Source: Candidatus Accumulibacter adjunctus (GTDB lineage: Bacteria; Pseudomonadota; Gammaproteobacteria; Burkholderiales; Rhodocyclaceae). Taken from it: DNA of 32,155 bases. The stretch covers positions 83,966 through 116,120 of the forward strand of contig JFAX01000012.1 of NCBI GenBank assembly GCA_000585015.1, in the 5' to 3' direction. Position 1 is the stretch's first letter, and the number at the start of each line of letters is the position of its first letter. Below the pieces are notes generated by a model. The model was not told the DNA's origin. It was given only the letters and a program-made list of their open reading frames with translations, and searched no databases. This document shows positions 6,805-14,552 of this stretch, one piece after another. The translations under genes and the position numbers were made by a program.

Positions 6805-9678
6805 ATGAGCCGATCGCTGTTCGGGGCCTGGGGGGCTGCTCTGCCGCAGGAGTCGTTCGCTCGCGCCGTCGCCGCGGCAGCCCTGCTCGGTGCCGGCCGC
6901 GACGGCGCGCCACCGCTGGCCGCCGCGCGCAGCCTCGGCGCCGCCGCTGGCGAAATCGCCGTCCTGCGGCTCGATTGCCTTGCTGACGTGCTGTCGGCGA
7001 TCGCCAACGGTGGCGTCGCCCTGCCGCCGGCAGAGGAATTCGTCGCTGCCTGGCAGGGCTTCAGCGAGTCCCGGCCGCCAGCAGGCAATGGCGGGCGCCC
7101 GCTGCTGCGGCTCGAGATCGAGGCGCAGTCCGGCGCCGAGCGCTCGCCGATGATGCCGGAGCTGCCATGGTTGTTCGGACTCCTCCTCGGCAATGGCGGC
7201 GATCTCGCGAGTTCGGCCTACCTGCGTCTCGCCGGGCCGCCGCGAGCGATCTCCTGGGACTGGCCGCTGCGCATCGCCATCGTCGGCGACACGCGCGCCG
7301 CGGATCTGGCGGCGGCGCTGGCGGCCAGCCGTTGGCCCGAGTTGCTGCACATCGTTGCCGCCGGCGAGGATTGCCAGCTGCTGTTGTTGCCGGAGGATCT
7401 GCGGCGCGGCCTGGCGCGGGTGCTGCAGTCACCCCGACGATTGCGCGCCGCCAGCGTGCTGGTGCTTGCTGGCGCCGGTACCGCCGGCGAGCGCATCGTG
7501 CCGCTTGCCGCTGCCCTGTGCGCCGAGGTGTCGGCGGCTGCTGCCGGCGTGGCCGCGGTCGAGCGCGAGCGGCAGGGCGAGTACATCGAATCGCTGCTGG
7601 CGCACCTCGCCCGCGACCTGCCATTCGACGTCGCGCTGCAGCGGGCGCTGCCGGCGGTGCAGGATGACGCCGCCGGCGAACCGGCGCTGCTCATCGCCTC
7701 GCGCGGGCTGGCGGCCGAGGCTCGTCTGTCGGCGGTGGCGCAGCGGCTGGCGCGGCAGGCCGGTCGCCTGCTGTCGTCCGCGCAGTCCTCGGTCGGCGGA
7801 GCCGCTGCACGGTCGTTGGCGGAGCGCAGCGGCCGGCCGCTCGGCGACGAGGTGGTGGCGCTGGCACGCTCCTTGGCCGCCAGCACGGCGCGCAGCTCGT
7901 GGGCGGACGATGCCGCTGAGGCCAGCGAGCTGGCTCGCCTGCGCAGTGCGCTCGCGGGTCGACTCGGGGGATCGCGCGCGGGGCAACTGGCGGGGCGAGC
8001 GGCGGCGGCTGGCGACGGCGCCGGCGATCCCCGGAGCGGGGCCGGCGAGCAGCGGCGGCTCAACGGCAGCGTCATCGACGTCAGCGACGCCGCCCGACCG
8101 CTGCGCGTCGAGGAACGTCTGGCGGTTGACCGGGCCTACGTCATCGATCTCGACATCGGGCTGCCGCGGGCGCAGGTGTTCAGCGCCCCGGAAGTCTTTC
8201 CGAGTGGCCGTCTGCCGCCAGCGGACGCCGGTCACTGGCTCGACCTCTTCTTCGTGCCACTGGTTCGCTGTGCCAGCGGCCGCCTGCACACGCCGCAGCA
8301 GGGGCGCCTGTTCCTGCCGGCGGAGGGCGACAGCCAGGCTTGTCGCCTGAGCTTCCGCACGCATGGTGTGCGTGACGAGTACCGGGCCCGCATCCTGATC
8401 GTCCATGAGACACGGATTCTGCAGACGCTGATCCTGTCCTCGCCGCTCGCCGGAGCCGCTGGAAGACTGGCTCTGACGGTCGAGAACCGGGTGGCGGCGT
8501 CCTTCGACCCGTCGCCGGCGCCACCACCATTCGATGCCGCCATCGTCGTCAATCATGCCGCCAGTGGCCAGGCGGGCTTCACCACCGTCGTCGGCAGCGA
8601 GGTCAGCTTCCGCGAGCCGCTCGGCATCGACCGGCTGGTCGACGAGGTCAAGGCGCTGCTTTCCGCCGAGGCGAGCTTCACGGCCGCGCGCGGCTCGCTC
8701 GACGATCCGGCCTTGCTGCAGCTCTTCGACGCACTCGCGCGTTACGGGCGTTCGCTCCTCAAGGCGATGCCGGTGCCGTTGCAGGGCAGGGTGCCCGAGG
8801 GTGCGCGCATCCAGATCGTCGAGGCGCGTGCCGGCGCCTGGCTGCCGGTCGAGATTCTCTACGCCGCACCGCTGCCACAGGCCGGCGCGACCCTCTGCCC
8901 GAATGCACGTGCGGCGCTGCTCGGCGACGGCAGCCATGAGCAGTGTGCGCACCGCGACGATCGCAGCGTCCACTGTCCGTTGCGCTTCTGGGGGCTGAAC
9001 TGCGTCATCGAGCGGCAGCCGGAAATGGCGGCGGCGAGCGGGGCGGACTACACGATCAGCCTGCCGCAGCCCACTGGCGATCGCCTCGATGTCCTGCGCT
9101 CGGTGCTCGTCGGCGCCAGCAAGCGGGTGCGGGCGCAGGATCTCGCCGACCCCGGCGGCATCCTCGACGCCGTGCGCCAGGCCGCGACGAGTGCGCGGAC
9201 GGTGCGCGACTGGGCCGAGTGGGAGCAGGCGGTGGCCGCGGATTCGCCGTCGCTGCTCCTGCTGCTGCCGCATTCGCAGGAGGATCCGGCGCATCCAGGG
9301 ATCAGCGGGCTGGAGATCGGCGGTGTGCTGCTGACCCGCCCCGAACTCGAGAGCTCGTACGTTGCCGGGCCGGCCACGGCGGCGCCGGTGGTGCTGCTGC
9401 TCGGCTGCAGCACGCAACTCAGCGAGGTGCCTTTCCTCAACTTCGTCGAGGCGTTCAAGCGCGAGCGCGCCGCGCTGGTGATCGGCACGCTGGCGACGAT
9501 CCGCGGCCGGCGCGCCGTCGCCTTCGTCGCCGAACTGCTGGCGGCGCTGCAGGCGGCGGCTGGCGGCGAGGAGAGTTTCGGCGAAGTCTTTCTCGCCACG
9601 CGGCGGCGCCTGCTCGCCGCTGGTGACGGCTTCGCCCTGAGCCTGACCGCCTACGGCGACGTCGGCTGGCGGTTGTGA
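6805..9678 (+). CDS. CHAT-domain (caspase-fold) peptidase candidate, 957 aa
   Basis: The C-terminal ~150 residues have the CHAT layout: SPSLLLLLPHSQED supplies the probable catalytic His (H823), PVVLLLGCSTQLSEVPFLNF the probable catalytic Cys (C868), then RERAALVIGTLATIRG and a terminal SLTAYGDVGWRL. Before it, residues ~690-740 carry a cysteine cluster (C698, C714, C724, C733) with HCPLRFWGLNCVIER, a motif I associate with caspase-like CHAT proteins. Residues ~435-560 look like a beta-sandwich. Residues ~150-300 resemble a second, degenerate CHAT-like fold lacking the His/Cys pair. CHAT peptidases act in bacterial conflict and programmed responses by cleaving specific partners. The gene has a strong GGAGG and is followed 34 bp later by an MBL-fold gene in the same orientation. 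Domain assignment is by pattern only. Confidence 0.75.
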   Translation: MSRSLFGAWGAALPQESFARAVAAAALLGAGRDGAPPLAAARSLGAAAGEIAVLRLDCLADVLSAIANGGVALPPAEEFVAAWQGFSESRPPAGNGGRPLLRLEIEAQSGAERSPMMPELPWLFGLLLGNGGDLASSAYLRLAGPPRAISWDWPLRIAIVGDTRAADLAAALAASRWPELLHIVAAGEDCQLLLLPEDLRRGLARVLQSPRRLRAASVLVLAGAGTAGERIVPLAAALCAEVSAAAAGVAAVERERQGEYIESLLAHLARDLPFDVALQRALPAVQDDAAGEPALLIASRGLAAEARLSAVAQRLARQAGRLLSSAQSSVGGAAARSLAERSGRPLGDEVVALARSLAASTARSSWADDAAEASELARLRSALAGRLGGSRAGQLAGRAAAAGDGAGDPRSGAGEQRRLNGSVIDVSDAARPLRVEERLAVDRAYVIDLDIGLPRAQVFSAPEVFPSGRLPPADAGHWLDLFFVPLVRCASGRLHTPQQGRLFLPAEGDSQACRLSFRTHGVRDEYRARILIVHETRILQTLILSSPLAGAAGRLALTVENRVAASFDPSPAPPPFDAAIVVNHAASGQAGFTTVVGSEVSFREPLGIDRLVDEVKALLSAEASFTAARGSLDDPALLQLFDALARYGRSLLKAMPVPLQGRVPEGARIQIVEARAGAWLPVEILYAAPLPQAGATLCPNARAALLGDGSHEQCAHRDDRSVHCPLRFWGLNCVIERQPEMAAASGADYTISLPQPTGDRLDVLRSVLVGASKRVRAQDLADPGGILDAVRQAATSARTVRDWAEWEQAVAADSPSLLLLLPHSQEDPAHPGISGLEIGGVLLTRPELESSYVAGPATAAPVVLLLGCSTQLSEVPFLNFVEAFKRERAALVIGTLATIRGRRAVAFVAELLAALQAAAGGEESFGEVFLATRRRLLAAGDGFALSLTAYGDVGWRL

Positions 9679-9712
9679 AGCGGCGCCGCGAGCGCCGACG
9701 AGGAGTGACGAC

Positions 9713-10843
9713 ATGTATCGCATCGACCTGTTGCCGGCCGAGTACGGCGACGCCATCTGGCTCGAGTACGGGCAAGGGCGGCGGATCAATCGTCTGCTGA
9801 TCGACTGTGGCACGGCGGCGGTCTACCCGCGCATCCGCGAGCGCATCCTGGCGTTGCCGGAGGGCCAGCGTCACTTCGAGCTGCTGCTGGTGACGCACGT
9901 CGACCTCGACCACATCGGCGGCGCGCTCGCGCTGCTGCGCGACAGTGCCAGTCTCGGCGTCAGCTTCGGCGAGATCTGGTTCAACGGCTACATGCACCTC
10001 AGCCCGGGCGGCGTCGTCCCGGCTGCCGCAGACGACACCCTCGGGCCGCTGCAGGGCGAGGAGTTGAGCGACCTGATCGTCGCCCACGGTCGCCAGTGCT
10101 GGAATGCCGTGGTTCGCGGCGGCGCGCTGCTGGTACCTGAAGAGGGACCGCTGCCGCAGCTGAGCCTGCCGGGCGGCATGCGGCTGACCCTGCTGTCGCC
10201 TTACCAGGAGCAGCTCGACGCGCTGCGGCCAGCCTGGGAGGCGGCCTGTCGCAAGGCGGGAATCGTCCCCGGCGTCGCCACTGCCGACGACGCCAGTCGT
10301 CTCGAGGAGGATGATGCCGCGCCGGAGGACGACGATCTGCTCGGCGACCCGGATCCGGAGCAACTCGCGGCGCGGCCCTACAAGGCCGATCGCGCACGCC
10401 CGAACGGCTCGAGCATTGCCCTGCTGGCGGAGTACGGCGGGCGCCGCGCGCTGCTCACCGGCGATGCCTTCGCCGAAGTGCTGCTCGCTTCGCTGGCGCG
10501 GCTGCCCGGCAACGGCGGCGGCCGCCTGGCCGTCGACGCCTGCAAGCTGTCGCATCATGGCAGCCGTGGCAACACCAGCAGCGAACTGGTGCGGGCCCTG
10601 CACTGCCGCGACTGGCTGGTGTCGAGCAACGGCAAGCAGTTCCGCCATCCTGACGGCGAGGCGATCGCACGCGTGCTGCGTGACGGCGGCGGTGACGTCC
10701 GGCTGCACTTCAACTACCGCAGCGAGTTCAACGAGATGTGGTCGTCGAGCGCGCTGCAGCGTCGTCATCGCTACACCGCCAGCTACCCCGCCAGCGATGC
10801 CGGCGGCATCCGGCTCGACCTGTCGCGGCGACGTCTTCGTTGA
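9713..10843 (+). CDS. Metallo-beta-lactamase-fold hydrolase, ComEC/Rec2-like
   Basis: This 376-aa protein begins MYRIDLLPAEYGDAIWLEYG, with LLIDCGT and the metal-binding THVDLDHIGGA (H62, D64, D66, H67). Further metal-site elements are LLTGDA (D251) and KLSHHGSRGNTSSELV (H281/H282). This spacing matches the soluble MBL domain of ComEC/Rec2-type proteins, which are nucleases or phosphodiesterases. There is no membrane segment and no competence domain. An acidic insert (residues ~195-217, rich in E and D) sits between the metal motifs. The ribosome site GAGGAG precedes the ATG. Its position directly after the CHAT peptidase suggests the two form one functional unit in which the MBL protein is an effector or regulator. 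Confidence 0.85.
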   Translation: MYRIDLLPAEYGDAIWLEYGQGRRINRLLIDCGTAAVYPRIRERILALPEGQRHFELLLVTHVDLDHIGGALALLRDSASLGVSFGEIWFNGYMHLSPGGVVPAAADDTLGPLQGEELSDLIVAHGRQCWNAVVRGGALLVPEEGPLPQLSLPGGMRLTLLSPYQEQLDALRPAWEAACRKAGIVPGVATADDASRLEEDDAAPEDDDLLGDPDPEQLAARPYKADRARPNGSSIALLAEYGGRRALLTGDAFAEVLLASLARLPGNGGGRLAVDACKLSHHGSRGNTSSELVRALHCRDWLVSSNGKQFRHPDGEAIARVLRDGGGDVRLHFNYRSEFNEMWSSSALQRRHRYTASYPASDAGGIRLDLSRRRLR

Positions 10844-10872
10844 GCCGCCCGCCGCCGGCCCCGCTGCCGCCG

Positions 10873-11475
10873 ATGAATTCCGCGCCGCGCCACAGCCTGC
10901 TCGAGGATGTGCAGGCGCTGCTGGCGGCAGCCCTCGTCGGTTCGCTCGGCCTCGGTCTGCTCAAGCAGGCCGGGCTGATCACCGGCGGCACGGTCGGACT
11001 CGCCTTTCTCGCCCACTACGCCAGCGGCATCAGCCTGGGGATCCTGTTCCTGGCGATCAACGTGCCGTTCATGGCGCTCGCCTGGTTCCGGGTCGGCCAC
11101 GCCTTTGCCGTCAAGACGCTGTGCGCGATCGCCCTGCTGTCGCTGGCCACCGATCTGCTGCCGCGCTTCGTCGGCATCGCCGGCGTCGACCCGCTCTACG
11201 CCGCGGTCATCGGCGGCCTGCTGGCCGGCATCGCGATGATCATCCTCTTCCGTCACCAGGCCAGCCTCGGTGGGCTGAACATCGTCGTGCATTGGTTGCA
11301 GGAACGTTTCGGCTGGCGCGCGGGCTACGTCCAGCTGGCGATCGATCTGGCGATCATCGGTGCTTCACTGACCATGCTGCCACTCGAGCGAATCCTTGTC
11401 TCGCTGCTTGGTGCGGCGACGCTGAACCTGACGCTGGCGATCAACCATCGACCAGGGCGGTACATGGCTGCCTGA
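10873..11475 (+). CDS. YitT-family (DUF161) integral membrane protein
   Basis: This 200-aa protein has about five hydrophobic helices. The family hallmark is LIAAALVGSLGLGLLKQAGLITGG-like: a first helix followed by GLITGGTVGLAFLAHYASG, then LFLAINVPFMALAWFRVG and HQASLGGLNIVVHWLQERFG. YitT/DUF161 proteins are membrane proteins of unproven function. I take ATG 10873 because membrane-protein likeness starts there. An in-frame TTG at 10840 overlaps the MBL stop codon and could make this gene translationally coupled to the CHAT/MBL pair. No good ribosome site precedes 10873, so the start is uncertain. It may simply be a neighbour of that pair. Confidence 0.8.
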   Translation: MNSAPRHSLLEDVQALLAAALVGSLGLGLLKQAGLITGGTVGLAFLAHYASGISLGILFLAINVPFMALAWFRVGHAFAVKTLCAIALLSLATDLLPRFVGIAGVDPLYAAVIGGLLAGIAMIILFRHQASLGGLNIVVHWLQERFGWRAGYVQLAIDLAIIGASLTMLPLERILVSLLGAATLNLTLAINHRPGRYMAA

Positions 11476-11486
11476 GCCGGGCCCCT

Positions 11487-12467
11487 TCACGGCCGGCGAT
11501 CGCCGGCAGCAGGGAAGCGAATTCCGGCCCTGCCGCCGCGGGTCGCTGGCGAGTCGCCGCCGGCGCCGGGCGGCACCCTGCCGGCAGCGCTGCGCAACGC
11601 CAGCACCTCGTTGCCGACGAGCGCCGCGAGGACCAGTGCGCCACCGGTCAGCGTGCTGCCGCCCGGTTGCTCGCCGGCGCCGAGCCAGGCCCAGGTGACG
11701 CCGAAGACGACCTCGAGCAGTCCGAGCAAGGCAATCTCGGGCGCCGCCAGTTCGCGCGACAGGCGCACCACCAGCAGGCAGGGAACCGCCAGCTGGACGA
11801 CGCCAAGCAGCGCCAGCAGCGCCAGATCATGCGGCGTCGCCTGCAGCGGATGGGCGAGTGGCAGGGTGCAGGCGGCGGAGAGCACGGCGCCGATGAAGAC
11901 CGCCGGCAGCATGTCCAGCGGCAACGCCGCAGCGGCGCTGCTGCGCCGATGTCCGACATGCTGCAGGGTGGTGAAATTGAGCGCCGCCGCAACGGGCACC
12001 GCCAGCGCGACGATGCTGCCGGTCAGCGACAGGCCGGTCGCCGCTTCCTGGCCGAACATCCAGGCGATGCCGCCACCGGCGACGGCAATCGCCAGCCAGG
12101 TGCGCGCCGGCAGCCGGTGCTGCAGGAAGAGGCGGGCGAAGAGAGCGGTCATCAGCGGCCCGATCGCCATCGCGACGAGGACATTGGCGACGCTCGTCAG
12201 CGTGATCGCCAGCATGAAGGCGGTGAACATCACCGCCCAGCAGAAGCCCGAGCACCAGAGCGGCCAGCCGCCGTCGAGCAGGCTGCGCCACAGTCGCCGG
12301 CCGCGCAGGAGGCTCAGCGCGCAGCCGAGGGCGAGGGCGTTGAACAGGCTGCGCCAGAAGGTGACCTCGAAGCTCTGGGCGCTGTCGAGGTGGCGTGCGA
12401 CGACCCCGGCGATGCTCCAGAGCAGGGTGACCAGTATCATCAGACTGACCGCGCGACCGTGCGACAT
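11487..12467 (-). CDS. EamA-family (DMT superfamily) transporter
   Basis: This 326-aa protein has ten predicted helices arranged as two EamA repeats. The first starts VSLMILVTLLWSIAGVVARHL, and the helix near SVANVLVAMAIGPLMTALFARLFL is typical of the family. The second repeat runs from LTGSIVALAVPVAAALNF to LGLLEVVFGVTWAWLGAGEQP. Members export amino acids, nucleotides or sugars; the substrate cannot be predicted here. ATG 12467 is chosen because GAAGGAGTG stands just before it. The upstream neighbour thpR ends ten bases away on the same strand. The gene converges with the YitT-like gene, with 11 bp between stop codons. Confidence 0.9.
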   Translation of the reverse strand: MSHGRAVSLMILVTLLWSIAGVVARHLDSAQSFEVTFWRSLFNALALGCALSLLRGRRLWRSLLDGGWPLWCSGFCWAVMFTAFMLAITLTSVANVLVAMAIGPLMTALFARLFLQHRLPARTWLAIAVAGGGIAWMFGQEAATGLSLTGSIVALAVPVAAALNFTTLQHVGHRRSSAAAALPLDMLPAVFIGAVLSAACTLPLAHPLQATPHDLALLALLGVVQLAVPCLLVVRLSRELAAPEIALLGLLEVVFGVTWAWLGAGEQPGGSTLTGGALVLAALVGNEVLALRSAAGRVPPGAGGDSPATRGGRAGIRFPAAGDRRP

Positions 12468-12477
12468 CGGCACTCCT

Positions 12478-13164
12478 TCAGCCGCTGCCGTCGCACAGCG
12501 GTGGCGAAAGCTCGGCATTGTGCCGGCTTTCCCCGTTCGTGAGCACAGCGTCGTCGCCCGGCGCGGCTCGGCGGCGGCAGTCGTAGCGCTGGTGGACGAG
12601 GTAGCCGCCAGAGCCGCCGGCCAGCGACTCGACCAGGGTGTAGCTGTTCACCTGCCAGCGCAGCTCGGCGCCGGTGACAGGCGGGATGCTGCCGGCGGCG
12701 CGGCGGGCCAGCGTCACGTGCGGCCGGAAGCGGCGTCTCTCGGGGGGCAGGCCGAGCGACCGCAGCGCGTCGCCAAGGCGGCCGTGCAAGTCCAGCAGCG
12801 CGGCCGCCGGGGATCCGGCACGCAGCACGACGAGGCCGTGTGGCCAGATCTCGGCGCGGTCGAGGACGAGTTCGAAAGGCTCGAAGGCGACCTGCAGGCC
12901 GCTGCTCAGCTCCGTCAGTCGCTGCCGTGGCAGCGAACCGAGGAAGTGCAGCGTCAGGTGCAGGCGCTCGCCGGCGATCGCTGCCGTTGCCGGCGACCAT
13001 GACCATTGTCGCTGCCGCCGCAGGAGTTCGTCCCTTGCAGCGACGGTCGGCCAGACGGCGAGGAACAGCCGGCACGCTGCGGCGGCTTGTTCGGCAACGG
13101 GCGCGGCGGTCACCGGTCGCCGCGGCCTGGATGCGCTCCGGCGGCCTGCCTCATCGTCTGGCAT
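12478..13164 (-). CDS. thpR: RNA 2',3'-cyclic phosphodiesterase (2H family)
   Basis: This 228-aa protein has the two HxT signatures that define the 2H phosphoesterases: HLTLHFLG (H69, T71) and HVTLARR (H149, T151). RLFLAVWP near the N-terminus and the spacing of about 80 residues between motifs match ThpR/LigT. These enzymes hydrolyse 2',3'-cyclic phosphates to 2'-phosphates in vitro; their cellular role is not settled. The N-terminus is about 30 residues longer than usual and rich in Arg and Ala, so the true start could be a later non-ATG codon. It is cotranscribed with the EamA transporter downstream. Confidence 0.88.
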   Translation of the reverse strand: MPDDEAGRRSASRPRRPVTAAPVAEQAAAACRLFLAVWPTVAARDELLRRQRQWSWSPATAAIAGERLHLTLHFLGSLPRQRLTELSSGLQVAFEPFELVLDRAEIWPHGLVVLRAGSPAAALLDLHGRLGDALRSLGLPPERRRFRPHVTLARRAAGSIPPVTGAELRWQVNSYTLVESLAGGSGGYLVHQRYDCRRRAAPGDDAVLTNGESRHNAELSPPLCDGSG

Positions 13165-13235
13165 GACTGGCCGGACGGTCGTTCAGGCTACCGTCGCGAT
13201 CTGCGGCGGCCGGAGCACTGCCGTCGTGCCCGCTT

Positions 13236-14102
13236 CTACCGCGTTCTCTTGCCCTTGCCGCCCTGCGCTTCCTGGGCACCCTGGACGCCCAGGTTGCCGC
13301 CGGTACCAAGACCGCCCTTGACTTCCTGCGCCTTGTAGTTGCGCACCGCGCGCACCAGGTTGTTGTAGGAATCGGTGAAGGCGGCAACGATCACCTTGCC
13401 TTCGGCAGTGTTCGTATAGCCACCGCCGCCGGCACCGAAGCCGCTGCCAAAAAGCGCCCCCATGGCACCGAAATCCATGTTGCGGGCGCTGCCCTCGGCC
13501 GCCGCCAGTTGCACGCCCGAGCGGTTGTCGACCAGGGTCAGCAGCGTGCTCGCCTCCTTGACATTCACCGCGCCGACGACCGCACCGAGCACTCCGGCGC
13601 CACGGCTCAGGCCACCCAGACCGCCGCCCATGCCGCCGGCGTTGTTGTTGCTGAAGGTGATCGTCGGGCTCATCGTGTAATCGGCCGAGACCATCTGCCC
13701 CTTGCCGAACTTCGACCCCTGGCGTAGTTCGCCCATCTGATTGAGTGCACGCTCCTGCATCATGTTGTTCATCGCCCGGCCGCGGTCGACGACGACGAAG
13801 CAGTTCGACTGCTGGATCAGCAGCTTGAGCACCGGGCTCGTCGATCCCAGTTTCATCTGTCCGGTCAGGATGCCGTACCAGGGAGCGTTCGTGTCCTCGT
13901 AGACGGCAACCGTGCCGAGTGAACTGGCGCATTTCTCGAGCTGGCTACTGGCGTTTTCGGTGGTCGAGCCAGCGGCCGATCCGGTGGCGGTGGTCTTCGC
14001 GTCGGGCGAGCCCATCTGCATCTGGGCGCAACCGGCGAGGAGCAGGCCGGCGGCGGTGGCAAGAGCGACCCGTGCAGCACGCTGCGGACTGGGCAAGGAC
14101 AT
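13236..14102 (-). CDS. CsgG-like outer-membrane lipoprotein
   Basis: This 288-aa protein has a signal peptide ending in the lipobox LLAGC (lipidated Cys25). ENASSQLEKCASSLGTVAVYED, SPVLKLLIQQSNCFVVVDRGRAMNNMMQERALNQ and ADYTMSPTITFS match the CsgG/HfaB family of outer-membrane lipoproteins. A glycine-rich loop GGMGGGLGGLSRG and then KEASTLLTLVDNRSGVQLAAAEGSARNMDF follow. CsgG forms the curli secretion pore, but many relatives outside curli clusters have unknown roles, and no csgA/B/E/F gene is nearby. The start ATG 14102 is well supported by AAAGGAG. A CATAAT hexamer about 75 bases upstream on the minus strand is a possible -10. The C-terminus is Gly/Gln-rich (GGNLGVQGAQEAQGGKG). Confidence 0.82.
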   Translation of the reverse strand: MSLPSPQRAARVALATAAGLLLAGCAQMQMGSPDAKTTATGSAAGSTTENASSQLEKCASSLGTVAVYEDTNAPWYGILTGQMKLGSTSPVLKLLIQQSNCFVVVDRGRAMNNMMQERALNQMGELRQGSKFGKGQMVSADYTMSPTITFSNNNAGGMGGGLGGLSRGAGVLGAVVGAVNVKEASTLLTLVDNRSGVQLAAAEGSARNMDFGAMGALFGSGFGAGGGGYTNTAEGKVIVAAFTDSYNNLVRAVRNYKAQEVKGGLGTGGNLGVQGAQEAQGGKGKRTR

Positions 14103-14406
14103 CGGTTCTTCTCCTTTCGATTCGCTGCTGATGGCGTCAAGGGCCGCTGACGGCTGCCAACTTCCCCCCGGAACGGCATTATGCCCAAACACCCGCCGTC
14201 TTGCATCTGTACGCCGCGGCAAGACGCGCATCGGCGGTGGTCCGAGCAGGAGGGCGGGGCGTCGCGGGCTGTCGCGAGGGTGTCGAGAGGGTGTCGAGGG
14301 GTTGACAGTGTTGGCCTGCCTGCGGATAATCCGTGCCGCTCCTGCCGGGCAGTGGCGGCGCCGCAGTCGGCGAGGCGCCTGGTCCGGGTCCACGCAGGCT
14401 TTGTAC
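14103..14406. other. Divergent intergenic region between CsgG-like gene and tRNA-Gly
   Basis: This 304-bp region holds the possible CsgG-like promoter on the minus strand (CATAAT, 14183 down to 14178). Around 14271-14303 there are three imperfect 11-bp tandem units (GTCGCGAGGGT, GTCGAGAGGGT, GTCGAGGGGTT), followed by the consensus tRNA promoter listed separately. I see no coding frame with family likeness. Confidence 0.5.
14302..14330 (+). promoter_or_regulatory. Sigma-70 promoter of tRNA-Gly
   Basis: A perfect TTGACA (14302-14307), a 17-bp spacer and GATAAT (14325-14330) form a near-consensus promoter. The expected transcription start near 14337 lies about 70 bp before the tRNA. The sequence just after the -10 is GC-rich (CCGTGCCGC), like the discriminator of stringently controlled stable-RNA promoters. 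Confidence 0.8.
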
Positions 14407-14482
14407 GCGGGAATAGCTCAGTTGGTAGAGCGATACCTTGCCAAGGTATAGGTCGAGAGTTCGAGACTCTTTTCCCGCTCCA
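14407..14482 (+). tRNA. glyT: tRNA-Gly (GCC)
   Basis: This is a 76-nt cloverleaf. GCGGGAA pairs with TTCCCGC, the D arm contains AGCTCAGTTGGTAGAGC, and the anticodon stem TACCTTGCCAAGGTA presents GCC. The T arm GAGAGTTCGAGACTC is regular, followed by a T discriminator and encoded CCA. The GCC anticodon reads GGC and GGT, the commonest glycine codons in this GC-rich genome. The gene symbol is generic. Confidence 0.97.
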
Positions 14483-14489
14483 GATCACG

Positions 14490-14528
14490 AAGGGAAAGTG
14501 CCCCCGGCACTTTCCCTTCTTCCATTTT
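14490..14528 (+). terminator. Strong hairpin terminator between the two tRNAs
   Basis: AAGGGAAAGTGCC pairs perfectly with GGCACTTTCCCTT (13 bp, 14490-14518) around a CCC loop. The sequence CTTCCATTTT follows. This is a good Rho-independent terminator 8 bp after tRNA-Gly. Because the stem is A-rich on its left arm and T-rich on its right, it is nearly symmetrical and could work in both directions. Confidence 0.8.
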
Positions 14529-14536
14529 GCGGCAGG

Positions 14537-14542
14537 TATAAT
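14537..14542 (+). promoter_or_regulatory. Perfect -10 box just before tRNA-Leu
   Basis: TATAAT stands 10 bp before the first base of tRNA-Leu. Transcription would start about four bases before the mature 5' end, giving almost no leader. The matching -35 position falls on the descending arm of the upstream terminator and is not consensus. It suggests that tRNA-Leu has its own promoter, as expected with a terminator separating the two tRNAs. Confidence 0.5.
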
Positions 14543-14552
14543 GGCCTGCGGC

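Noticed and set aside
7429-9813. A 794-codon minus-strand frame opposite the CHAT gene
   Set aside because: The plus-strand frame has a ribosome site, recognisable motifs and a sensible neighbour; the minus frame has none.
11492-11507. 16-bp palindrome GCCGGCGATCGCCGGC
   Set aside because: It lies within the last codons of the EamA gene, has no T-run for a terminator, and GC-rich palindromes of this kind are common in such genomes.
10311-12542. A 743-codon plus-strand frame spanning the MBL, YitT and EamA genes
   Set aside because: It crosses three real genes on two strands and contains no recognisable domain.
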